Below, in pieces: positions 32,386 through 44,100 of a stretch of 64,000 bases of DNA. The notes beneath the pieces are model-generated. The model did no database searches, was not told the origin of the DNA, and saw nothing but the letters and a program-made list of their open reading frames with translations. How positions within the stretch are numbered: the stretch's first letter is position 1; every line of letters begins with the position of its first letter. This stretch comes from Acanthaster planci (taxonomy: Eukaryota; Echinodermata; Asteroidea; Valvatida; Acanthasteridae), in contig NW_019091426.1 of the NCBI RefSeq assembly GCF_001949145.1, forward strand, positions 123,247 to 187,246, read 5' to 3'. Position numbers and translations under genes: made by a program.

Positions 32386-34712
32386 ATGACCAGTTCGCTC
32401 ACCCATGCACAGCGTGTTCTGCGATTGTATAAGAAGTCGGCGAGACATTTAGAATCATGGATTACCCACAGGTGAATTGGTTAATCATTTAATGTGCCCG
32501 GCCGGGCAAGCATGCAAATTGCAAGTGTTCTGACAAAACATGCAATGCAAAATGACATGACGTCTGCACGTACATGTACGTCTGACTCTTAGCTCTGACT
32601 CTGGCGTGATTTCTTTGTGACTTTGAGTTTGAATCTTGACATAAAGGTTGCACAGATGTGGGGGGATGAAACTTTAACACTGTTGAAAAGCCATTTTTAA
32701 AAGCCGTAGGGCTATTTGGCTGTCAAGGCTTAAGTTATGTGCATATGCGTAGGCCTACCCTCCCCTCCTCCCCCAAATAAACCTTAACCCAAACCCCCTA
32801 GGGTGTATTTGAAATCATATTGAAATCAGAGGATTTGGGACTGTTAGGATCAAACCTCTTCGACGTGCGCAATGCATTATGTGTTTGGATGACAAGCAAG
32901 CAATGCATTTTATGCACAGTCCTATGGGGGAAGTGAACCAGTCAGAAATCAATTTACAGTTTTCTACTAAATACTCGTTAGGCCATGAAATGAATATCCC
33001 GGATTTTCGTCCACCACCCCCATAGGCTTACTGCTAAAGCATACATAAGAGTATATGTACAGAGCATCCTAAAGAACACCAAAAAAATCTGAAATTGATC
33101 AAAAAAAAACAGACTTGATTTTATGTTGTCATACAAAAAAGTGTCACTCCTTCGTTTTTCCAGGCCAACGTTTCGCTACGAGGTCACGCTTTTAAGAGCT
33201 CGATTTGATGAGCACAAGAATGAAACTGACATGAAGAAGGCAGCCCAACTTCTCAGGGATGGGGAGGAAGAGTTTTGGGAGAAGCAACACCCTCAGCCAT
33301 ACATATGTAAGTACAAGGAGACAGTGGGTCAGGTGGTGAGAAAAAATGGGCCGCAAATTCTGTGCCTTTTGGTGAAACTTCCTCTCCGATGTTTGGATAA
33401 AAATCATATTTTTTATATTAAATCTTCTCCTTTTTCAGTCATTGATTCTCCTGGAGGCACGCGTTATGAGCGGAACATCCCTTCCCCAGAATGGGTGAGT
33501 CTTAATAATGTGTCTTCAAGTTGAACCCTGCCAATCAGGCACCCAGCCAGAAATGAGACCGAAGAAGACAGAACCTGTGTGTGTAGCAGTGCTACATGCT
33601 ACACAGAATGTATAGTCAGGTGATATGCAATAGGATATAGGCACAGCCGATCGGATGGTCTAAGAACCAGACCTTCAAGTGCACACTAATGCTACACAGT
33701 GCTACACGGGAAAATGAAAAAGTAAGGGGCCAGGGCGTGTAGCAAAAAAGTGCTACACCATAGACTTGTGCACAAACCCGCTGCTACACAGTGCTACATG
33801 GGAAAACGAAACAGGAACGGGCCTCGGCGTGCAGCAAAAAAGTGCTACACCATAGACTTGTGCACAAACCCGCTGCTACACAGTGCTACATGAGGAAACG
33901 AAAAAGGAAGGGGCCGCTGAGTGTAGCAAAAAAGTGCTACACCATAGACTTGTGTACAAACCCGCTGCTACACAGTGCTACATGGAAAAATGAAACGGGA
34001 AGGGGCCGCGGCGTGTAGCAAAAAAGTGCTACACCATAGACTTGTGCACAAACCCGCTGCTACACGTGAGTGAGTTCAGCTCTGTTCTAAGCGTACGCGG
34101 ATATGTGATGCTTTCATAGCGTACCTGTGAACTTCTGCTTGTTAATGCGCATGCTCAGTTCTGCAGCAGTGTAGCGGTGCTACAAGGAAGACAGTGTGGA
34201 TTCAGCCGTCTCATTTCTGGCTGCGTATGAGTATAACTGCTGTGCCCTGTGGTGCTTGGCAGGCTTGGACTTAGGCTGTTTGGCCTCGGGTATGGCTGAC
34301 CTGTAGGAACTCTGTGTACTTGATAGGCTTTTTCATGGGGTTATATAATTTTCCATTCATACACTTGGGCGGGTTAGGAAGCCTAACTTCGGTTAAGTCT
34401 TGGCCATAGGGCCCTTTTTATTCTACAAGACTACTTTCAGGTAGCATCTTGCATAGTTGCGTCAGCTTTGGTTACATGGTTTCAAGGATTTGTATTGATT
34501 TGAAATACACACCGCTGTTGCTTCTTTTCCCTGTGATTCCTGATCAGGTTCTGAATTACTGGCATCCCTCTGAGAAGGCACGCTACCCAGCTTATTTTGC
34601 TAGGAGGGAGAAGCGCATTGCTCAGGAGCAAGCCAGATGGCAACAGTTGGTTGACGAGGAAAAACAAATGCTAGGGCAAGGAGCAGATCAGGGAAAGCCC
34701 CAGTCAACGTGA
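32386..34712 (+). CDS. NDUFB9: NDUFB9, complex I accessory subunit (LYR family)
   Basis: Four exons, 32386-32471, 33164-33306, 33439-33494 and 34548-34712, joined in phase, encode 149 residues (human 179). NDUFB9 is an accessory subunit of the distal membrane arm of mitochondrial NADH:ubiquinone oxidoreductase. Exon 1 carries the LYR-type motif in [20 protein letters not shown], which in this family binds the acyl chain of the mitochondrial acyl carrier protein. Further family blocks are [45 protein letters not shown] and [17 protein letters not shown]. The C-terminus is about 30 residues shorter than human and ends in a Gln/Gly-rich tail. Exon 1 is too short to appear as a long open frame; it was found by the motif and confirmed by phase. 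A possible polyadenylation signal ATTAAA is at 34839. Intron 3 contains an unusual repeat element. Confidence 0.97.
33544..34223. mobile_element. TIR-bounded element with internal 92-bp minisatellite
   Basis: Perfect 16-bp inverted ends CAGCCAGAAATGAGAC (33544-33559 and its complement 34208-34223) bound 680 bp in NDUFB9 intron 3. Between them is a tandem array with a 92-bp period: AGCAAAAAAGTGCTACACC begins at 33741, 33833, 33925 and 34017. Words GTGTAGC and GCTACAC alternate, so each unit can form a 7-bp hairpin. The same GCTACA words occur next to both ends. I found no clear target duplication. Confidence 0.8.
33690..34070. repeat. 92-bp minisatellite, about four copies
   Basis: Four units of exactly 92 bp, differing by scattered substitutions. 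Each contains CACCATAGACTTGTGCACAA and CCCGCTGCTACACAGTGCTA. It forms the core of the TIR-bounded element at 33544-34223. Confidence 0.93.
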
Positions 34713-36720
34713 CCCTTGACATCCCACCCCTGCAGCCATCATCCATTTAGCAAAATGGTACACCACCCTCATGTACATATCACTGGTTTGAATCATCCTG
34801 CCATTTGGCTTGGTTTGGCATCAGTTTGTTCAGTTTTAATTAAACTTCACTGCTTGCTATCAAGGTAGAATTAACATTAATTATTTTAAACAGTTAAAAC
34901 CATTCTGAACAATTATATCTTAAGTTATGGAGGCCAGGGAACTAAATTCTGTGTGCAGAAATTTGAAAGAGTACAGTCTATTATACACATGTATGGACTG
35001 GCAATGAGGTCACTGTGAGTGACCAGAGGGCAATAGGACCACTCTCTCTGGCTAGTCTCTTGAATTGATGCCCTAGTGTCTGGAATTAATGTGTGCGCAC
35101 TGTCTAGGTGCATGTCGAGTCACGCTGATGCCAAATTCATGTACTAGGCCACGTAGGGAACCATACATGATCGTATTTCAGCCAATCAGGCGAAAGAACC
35201 AGGAAGAGGTGTGTTATAATCTGGAATATCCAAACCTTATAAGCAGTTTTCTATACATGTTTACCTTTTCCTAGGCCTAAGATACCAGCAGCAGACTTGC
35301 TTAGCATGATTAATTGTTGACTTACCCATGTCCCTGTACATTGTACTTTGCTTAGAAGCAAAATCAGCTACTTATCACTACTTGGGATTTTATTTGACCT
35401 GTTTCAAGACACTTTGACCAGCCATGCGTTAATGCATATCCTTATTTGAAAATCTTACCAACAGTATAGTGACATACATGTAACTGGGACATTTCAGAAT
35501 GAAAACTATCAAACCAAACCTCATTCAGTTTGAACTTGTGAACTTCCTGGGTAGTAGTTTGATGAAGAACTCACAAACACGAGCAAATTATAGCTTCTGC
35601 CCATCTTCAGTTTCATTTAGATTTCGGTTGGTTGGATAGAAGTGAGTAGACAAAATAAGGTGTTTTCAAAGTTTTTGGGTGTTTTCAGGCAGTTGTGTTT
35701 CACTTGTTAGATGAAAGCACTCTCAGTGGACACAAAAATGAGTTGGTCTGGTGAGAATTTAAATAAACCAGAGGAATTTGCTATCAGACTGATGATTTAT
35801 ATAAATAAAAAGTTCTCTGAAGACAACATAGATTTCCTCCACAATGTTTGTTAATGTTTCAGGTCTCATTCTTATGTGATTAAATAATGGCTTTGACAAA
35901 AGATGCAATGAGAACAGGTCACTTTAGGAAGGTCACTTGAGGATGACCTCTTGTTTTTTTTTTCTCTTTCTCTGCTTCTCAGGGGGTTACTAAAGCAAGT
36001 GAACTGCACCTTTTGTGTAGTTCGTGTTCATTTTAAAAGATCAAAGGGGGAAGAGAATAGAAGAGATATTTGTGGTAGACATTCCAGCCGTTGGGGGTGT
36101 GTTTTTAAGTTAGTATCCATGCATGGAATAAATATTTTGTGTCTATTCTATTTATGGGGGAAAATATATTGATTATTGGAGAAGTTATGGAGTATGTTCT
36201 CTCTGTTCTAATTTTCATGGGCAATCGGAATTGACACAAACTGGGTACTGATGTTTTCTTTGGGGGCGTGTATGCCGTGCATGCGTGATTCATCTACTTT
36301 GCCATATAACAACGTGTAGATGATACCGCTTTCTAAATTATCATGTTTCCCATGTGAAATGCAAAGCAGATTGATGACCCTATGATCTGCTACATAAATC
36401 TTCCAAAAGTCAGATTTTGTACAGCTATTTCAAAAGGAAAATTAAAAATCTACAATTATTTCTTTTAATTAAACTTGACTTGAAATGTACGTCACAAAGC
36501 CAGCTCTTCAAACGAAGTACAGTCGGATAGATAATTTACAGTGCGAACGAACAGTAGTTGTAGTACTTGTTGAACTCGAACGGAAACTTGCTCACGTCAC
36601 GTTTGTCCCACGCAGTACCAGTAGAAATAGTAAAATTCCCTCCCTCTGTAGAAGAACTAGAAGTAAGGTTCAAGTCTACAATGGGCACCAGGTAACCAAA
36701 AATCAAGAACGGTCGCAACT
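34713..36720. other. Intergenic interval NDUFB9 to Rab gene
   Basis: 2 kb between two genes in the same orientation. It should hold the NDUFB9 3' UTR (ATTAAA at 34839-34844) and, near 36480-36720, the promoter and 5' UTR of the Rab gene, where CpG and GC rise. No exon, RNA gene or clear transposon seen. Confidence 0.45.
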
Positions 36721-39700
36721 ATGGCTATGCGAGAAGTTAAACTCTGCTTGCTCGGGGTAAGTAGCCCCCCTCATGCCCTTTGTATCGGACGAAAGTTCTG
36801 TACATGTACACCCATGATATCGTTACACGACGCTGTATCGCGTATACGGCGACGTGCCATCCTGGTCATGATGATCAGGGTGCGTGTGACTCTTTCCACA
36901 TTGCAGTGGATGTTATTTTTACCCGATTGGTTTTTGTTTTGGCTTTGTATTAATTTGTTATGTTTGTCTATATCCCAAATCGTAATTTTCACCAAGATTG
37001 ACTGGGCCTATGTATATTGTCTCTCTGATATTGATAATTTGGAAAGAATTGGCACCCACCATGCCCACTATCATGACTATTAATAGTTTTACCCCCAGAA
37101 CTGTGGGGTCCGACATCTGCCCCACGAGGGAGCGGGACGGACGTCGGACCCCACAGTTCTGGGTGCACATACCCACTGGTACTTCTGAAAACCCAAACCC
37201 AGCCAAAGGCTCTGTTTAGTTTTGGTTTCCAGAAGTACGCACACTGTCAGTATTAGACACCCTGTGCACAAACCCCATGAGTCGTGTGAGTAAAACTGGT
37301 CGGAAAAATTCACTGCTAAATTTCACTTTTTACCATGTTTAAGGACATTTTATTGCTTTCGGATGGCTAATACTGTGGTATCAGCATATGGAACTCGATA
37401 TGCACATGAACATCAAACATATCCACTCAATGACGTCACTCAATCACAGTGTAAACATATGGTTGACCCCGAGGTTTTCTGATTGCGAGCAGAGGTGGGT
37501 CATGGGAAAACTTCTCTCAGGCAGCGGTGTCCCTGGCAGTGGTAGGTCTGAGCCCTTATGTCTTACTGTCTCTGGCTCACCCCAGTAGATGGGTGGAAAG
37601 TGGAGGAATAAGGGCCATGGCTATCGGACTCTGTCCTAGATTGAAGTGGGGACAGGTTGGGTGCTGCTATCCAGAAGGTACATCCTCGGCTGGAGAATTT
37701 CGCCACTGTAAAATTCTGCCGAGCTGATAAAAGTCGGTGATCATCAAATGACAAGAAACTTGCGCACTCAGCCGAACCCCTGGTTGCAGTCAGTATTCAC
37801 CTCAACTGTTCCAAAATTCTCTCACTCACTTTCTCCCTGACTGTTTCCTGTCGATCTCGACTGCCACCCTCATTTTTTTCTTATTCCTCTATGAAAACCC
37901 CAAGGCGCATTTTACACCGATAGTCGTGGCCCGGACAATACTGAACTTACAATGTATATTACTCAACCCCCTTCGACAATACTGGACGACGTGGAGCGTA
38001 AACTATTATCTCGACATCCAGAACTCTGATTGGTTGTGATGCGTCTACGCGGGATAAATGATGATTTGGTAAAACTTTGTACACGTCATTCGTGGAGAGT
38101 ACACTACCGGTATACAATACAGTGTACACGTACAGCAAACCCAGTTGTGTTCGCTGGAACACGATTGTGACAGAATGAAATTCAACAAATTGGCCCGGGT
38201 CGGTGAACGATTCATTCGCCTTAATGGCATTGCATATTTTAATGCAGCTGACTTTACATTTTCAGGATTCTGGAGTTGGGAAATCCAGCATCGTGCAGAG
38301 GTTTGTTTGTGATTCCTACCAAGACTCCATTCCACCAACGATTGGGTAGGTGTAAAAACAATGTGAAATCTTCTTGTAGTTAAGAATCCATTCTCTCCAA
38401 CCATCTTGGTTTTGAGAATCACTGTGCACTTTGTACATCAAGAGAGACTGTAACAAAGTAAAATTTACCTAAATGCTTAATATGTGGAGACTTTTAACCC
38501 ACGGCATCATGCTCACCAGCACAGGCCTTTGTGACCACAGTACTTGCTAGGGTTGGCTGGCTTGTTCAAATTCGATGTACACACAGCAGTCGATACCACA
38601 ATCTTTGGGAAGATATTCATATGGGACCATTACAGTTGTAGTGTCACAAACATTAAGTCAACAAGGGGAGCCTGTTAAGGGAATCTGGTGCCTTGGGTGA
38701 ACAGATCAAAGAAGTTGGGTCATCTTGTGACAATCACACTCAAAATTTGTGTCACCATGGAAATATGGAATTCTTTCTTATTATCATTAGAAATGTTCAT
38801 GCTCCTTTCTGTATCTTTTGCATATGTTGGTTAGAATATATAACTTCATGTCAAGTTGGCTGTAAACAAGCATAGTTTAAACATTGTTGGAAAAAAATGC
38901 AAACGTTTCACTCGTCGGCCCCAAAATTGGCATCGCTCTCAACTTCAAAGTCTTCAACATGGCATCTTTAAGTTCATTTGTTTTTCCTCTTTACTTTATT
39001 TTTTATAGTGCCTCGTTTATGTCTAAAACAGTCACAACAGGAGAGAAATCTTTCAAATTTCAGATATGGGACACAGCTGGCCAGGAAAAGGTAAGAAACG
39101 GAAAAGCAAAATATAATATGAATTCAACAAATGAAAACCCGGTGCACTTGGTAAAATCTTACAAACCATAACCTGCGTATCATTTTGTTCAAAATAATAT
39201 CTGTTGAATATGCATGCCACCTGGGAAGAATGAGTAACAACCAACATTCCCTTCAACACTTGCATTGTTACTTCCTCTAGTATATTCCAACATTACTGAT
39301 ACTTGTATGTTGAAATATTTCCTTCTTTATTCCCCCCCCCCCAGTACCGAGGTCTGGCACCCATGTATTACAGGGGAGCTGCTGCAGCTGTTGTCGTGTA
39401 TGACATCACCAGTCAGGTGTGTTTCAAAGGGGAAAACCCTGTTCCAAACTCCATGTTTGTTTTTGTCTGTTAAAGCATTGAAAAATTAATCTTTTTGTAA
39501 TCGCACTTCGTGAATGTTTGAGTGCTTGTGTTTTGAGAGATGAATTAAGGAATGAAATTGACTTTGAGTCGTTGCTGATACTATAATACTAGAAATGATC
39601 CAATTGAATACCAGCAAGATTTTTTTAGAGAGAGAGAGGGCAGGGTTTCGATATTTGCGCTGATAAATGACAGGCAATACATTCTGGAAAATGTGAAAAT

Positions 39701-41123
39701 GCAGTGTATATGCATGTAGAATTATTTTACCAAAATGACTCCCAACTAAAAAATAACAAGTCCTTTTTAACAAAAATAAATTTCAAAATATGTCAACTAC
39801 AGTTACTGTGATGAAAACAGATGGTTTAGTCTTTTTGGAGGACAATTTTGAGAACTGATAAGAGTTTCCCAGAAAACAATTTTTCGTCTGCTTGATCTGT
39901 TGACTTCTGACACAATTTTGAGGAAGTCAGTTCCTTTTTTGTGCTTGTGGCCTTTCATGGATTTCTCTCCTCTCGTTTCCCGCTCCAGATGACTTTTACC
40001 AAAGTTCGAGACTGGATACGGGAATTGCAGCAGCATGGCCCAGAAAACATTGTCATAGCGATAGCTGGGAACAAGTTTGACATGTGCGACCTCCGGGAGG
40101 TAGAGACAAGAACTGCCATGGACTATGCCCAAGATATAGGGGCTGTGTTCATTGAGACAAGTGCCAAAACAGCAGCCAACATCAAAGAACTCTTTATTAA
40201 AATCAGTGAGTTGTTAGTTCTTATTTTCGCACAAGTCACGTCGCATGTCAAGTTTATCCTACTCAAGTCATGAGTATATATCTTCCCAGGTCTCAAAGTC
40301 CAAGAAAAAAGTGTGTTGGGTTGGGGCTGAGTTTTAGTCAGCAATCATAGGGAGAAACACCGATAAGTTTATAAATAGCAGTATTGAGAGGCTGGTTCAG
40401 TTTGAGGAATACCCGGAACATTCCACAGTGAATCCTGCCTGTTCCAGTTGGGACTATGTGATGAAGGGAAGAGAATGGTAGCACTGGATGTTCCTAATTG
40501 AGAATCTTGTGCCTATATATGTGCATACTCACTTGGGCAGAGCCTGTTGTAGCTGGGAAGCATGCTTGGGACACTACATTTTCCAGTCAGATATGGGTCA
40601 CAGGCTACATGTAAGTGGAGCATTTTGAGTCAGGAGACACTTCCTTTTCTGCGTATTTCCTTGTACAGGAAGTGGTATTTTCCCAGGTTTTAAGAACCCT
40701 TTATGTCCTGGTTCAGGTACACTTTTTTACGGAAACACAAGTTGGTTTAAACATTTTCATGAATAAATGACTTTGGTGAGACTTGAACCGAAACCCTAAC
40801 CTTCCTGGATCCTCCAAAATATGCCATGAGGTTTTGAAAATTTTGCGAGATATTAAAAAATCGAGCCCAATTACTTTTAACTTGCTTGAGTCTTGGTATC
40901 CCTTGAAAGTTAAAATGCGCTATTACATACCATTGTGAATTGTGAAGGATTGGGGAAGGTTTCAACGCAACAGTGCCAAAAGAGTATCACTTTTACCAGC
41001 ATTTTTTTCTTTCTTTCAGGCGAGCAGTTACCACCAGAGACAGTGATGCCTTACAACTCCACCGACACTGTGGACCTCAGGAAGCGAAGGGCGCAGGCCG
41101 GCAAGAAAAGTGGATGTTGCTAG
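36721..41123 (+). CDS. RAB22A: Rab5-subfamily GTPase, closest to RAB22A/RAB31
   Basis: Six exons, 36721-36756, 38266-38345, 39009-39090, 39345-39416, 39989-40205 and 41020-41123, joined in phase, encode 196 residues (human RAB22A 194, RAB31 195). This family controls early endosome and trans-Golgi traffic. All GTP-binding motifs are intact: P-loop GDSGVGKSS, switch I ending [12 protein letters not shown], switch [21 protein letters not shown], the guanine motifs GNKFD and ETSAK, and a C-terminal Cys-Cys (KKSGCC) for geranylgeranylation. [14 protein letters not shown] and the [12 protein letters not shown] start match RAB22A/31 better than RAB5. GQEK replaces the usual GQER. I cannot separate RAB22A from RAB31, and the gene may be orthologous to both. 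Start chosen at the first ATG, which matches the family. Confidence 0.93.
37094..37163. repeat. Perfect 21-bp stem inverted repeat with 28-base loop
   Basis: The arms 37094-37114 (beginning CCCAGAACTGTGGGGTCC) and 37143-37163 are exact reverse complements. A second inverted pair (near GTACTTCTGAAAACC and GGTTTCCAGAAGTAC) follows at about 37180-37237. They lie in intron 1 of the Rab gene, next to sequence resembling the MITE at 7.2 and 50.5 kb, so a mobile-element origin is likely. Confidence 0.85.
37245..37410. mobile_element. Diverged member of the 7.2 kb / 50.5 kb MITE family
   Basis: Shared blocks in the same order: GACACCCTGTGCACAAACCC, ACTGGTCGGAAAAATTC, TTGCTTTCGGATGGCTAATAC, and an end like CATATGGAACTC. 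Shorter and more diverged than the other two copies; boundaries approximate. Its single GCTTTCGGATGGCTAA supports the empty-site reading of the 50.5 kb locus. Confidence 0.6.
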
Positions 41124-44100
41124 TGGTCAGACGACAGGTGCTCTTTTTGCCGCTGGTACCTTGTAGTCACTGTCTTCAGTTTTGTGTTGTGTAATATCCT
41201 CCCTACTAAAGGGCGGAGTTGTCTACACATCAGGTACATTTTAAAGAATTTTTTTACAGTTCCAGGAGCAAAGCTAGTCAACATCTAAACCCAGGCGTAG
41301 CTGAACGCAACAGGTGGGAATGCCAATGGGGCCTCCTTGTACAGGGCAATCAACAGGCGTGGAACAAACTGGTAGCGATCGAGACAACTTGAGCCAGTTC
41401 CAGTGAGCAATGCCTGTGTTGGATCCTGTGATGGCTGGCAAACCTTAGGCGTCAAACCCAGTTGTTGCCATGTTGGGCAAGTTCCTCGCTTGGACAGTAT
41501 TACATTGTCTGTTGTTGCGTTCAATGGGGTTTCCAGCCAAACTACCTGGGAGCGTTAGGGTAACAATTTACCTGATTGCAGCTCACAGGACTCTGCATTG
41601 AGCAAACGGCGCTAACCTTAGTACGATTCACTTGTGTCAAGCTCATACAAGTTTGTTGCTAGTGAGCTCAACCAGGCTCTGGATATGTCTTGCATCCCCG
41701 AAATTCTAACAAAGGTATCAACACGAGAACACAATATTTATCACATTTCACACCTGTTAATGTGTGCTACTTGTTCTTTCTGCCATTCAAAATATGAATG
41801 AAAAGTACGGAATGTGACACCTCTTGATTTTAATCTGTACCAGACCATGCAGACCAAATCCCAGGTTTATTTTTTAAAGTAGTTCAGGTATTTCCGCAAT
41901 ATGTTCATGGAGCCTTTCCAAAGAGTGAAAGGGCAGAGTGTAAGGTCTCTGTAATGGTCATGTACATTTACATTATCTGTAAAGAAAAAGGAGAATAAGA
42001 ATGTCCAACATTCCTTGCCCTTTTAAAGTTGAAAGTGAACGTAATTGGTCAAATAAAAAAAAAAAGGAACAATGCTGAAAATGTAAACGCACATGAACTC
42101 ACGTGACTGAAAACGAAAGCTTCCTTTTTTCCGAAATTGGCTGGAAAAACCTACAATCTAATGCAGATGCAGTGGAAAAAGTGGGATTGATTCAAAGTTT
42201 GCACTGCTGTGAGTCTTACAGAATTGTAGAATGGGCACCTGCTTGATTTGTTCCGTTCCTGGCAGCTTCCACAGCTTTGGCAAAACGTCCATGCTTGCAG
42301 GAGAACAGTCTTCTTTCTCAAATGCATAGTTACCACCTGACTACCCCCTCCTTAAACGAGGGAAGGAGGGACGGAATGTAAGCCACTGCACCAGTTTGAA
42401 TGTCAACGCTAGGAAACGAGTCTTTTTTTTTTCAGCTTAATGCTAACAAAAGAGCAGATGGAAAGAAGTCCATATTGGACAAGTTCACGAGCGTCATGAA
42501 CACCCACAAGTTTACCCTTCTTTTCAAAATTTTTCTCCTAGGCACTGAATCCCCTTTTTCCTCACTAATCCCCCAAAAATGACAAGGCACCCCTTGTTAT
42601 ACCCGGTATGTACGACGTTCAAAGATTGTGATGGTCCAGTGTGGAATTGTTCCCAAACAGATACTTAGGGGCATCCATTTCTGCAAGTTTGGGGTTGAAA
42701 GGAAAGGAACTGTGCAAGATTTACAAAACAGCAGAACTTTTAGTACTGTAAGTGCTGGAATCTTGTGAAAATTTACATATATCACCTTGCATTTCAATCA
42801 ATATATATTCTGAGAATTTGTAAACGCCTTACATATCAATGCCATACTGTGCTTGGTTGTATTTATTGTGTCAAAAGCTGTCATCTAAAAATGAAATTGG
42901 AGAGACTTTATGATAGAACCATTTTCATGAAATTTAATGTTTTTTATGACTATATTTGTGTTTGAAAAATGCAAATGAACTACTTGAATTGAATCTTTCT
43001 GCCACTGCCAGTAAAGGACCAATACAGTACATTGGCAGAATTCCATTGAAAAAGAAGTAAAGTTTATCCACATTGGAAGTGGGCTATGTTTCTGTTTTCA
43101 ACGTCAGTTTGGTTGGAAAGTTGTGTTCTTGTTCAGCATGATTCAGTTATAATTGTAATTTGTCCTAGTTGGAGTGATTCCTGTCATCAAAGTTCTTGCT
43201 TTCACCTTCGCCCAACGTTCCTGACTCCACCCTAGGTCGCCAGAAAAAGCTTTGCCGATTAATGCCAACCCCCCCCTGATTTAAAGAGATACTTGACTGA
43301 AAGTCGAACACCATTTCTGCATCTACCCAAAAATGGTGTGAGCTTGTAGGTATTTTAATAGATACAAATCAGTTTGTATTCATGCCGTGTGCTTGTTTAC
43401 GGCTTACCTTTACACCCAGGTGTGTGTATTTCACTGTCACATGTCTAACAGAAACCAGAGGGGAAAATCAAGTTTGCTTCATACGTAAACATTCTTTTAA
43501 CAAGGAATTTTTCATTATATTTTCAGTGAACGTTACTCTTTATTTTGCAATGCAAACATTCCTTTAAAACTTCTCTTCAACGTTTGCCAGTGTAGAAGGC
43601 TTTCCCTTTCTACATCCTGTGGACCTCCTTGTTCATAGACCCGTGGATACAAGGAAGTAACATTCTGACTTTCACAAGGAAAACATACATATTATCAATG
43701 GTGTAGTTGAGACCTCTGTAAGACCATCCCAAGACCAGTCATTTGCAAAAGTTTAGAACCACCCATACAAAAACCAATCAATCATGGCAACTTACGATTA
43801 TTTTCAGTGCGTAGCTTTAGTATCTTGGTCAAACAGCTATTTGACTGTATTTCTCTGATTTGAAATGTTAACAGTCTAATATTTAGTGTGCCCTCCTTTA
43901 AGTCTGATTACTCAGACTGGCTTTTTTTTTTACCCATGATGCCTTCGAGACAAAATGTCATACAAGACCTGCCTTGTATATAACTACACTGATGTTATGC
44001 ACCACTGTAAATGCACCAATGAAATCATTCAAAGAGACAACCAGTGACAGAAATACCAATAAAATTCCAGGTGGTATTAAACTTTTGCAAATGACTGTAC

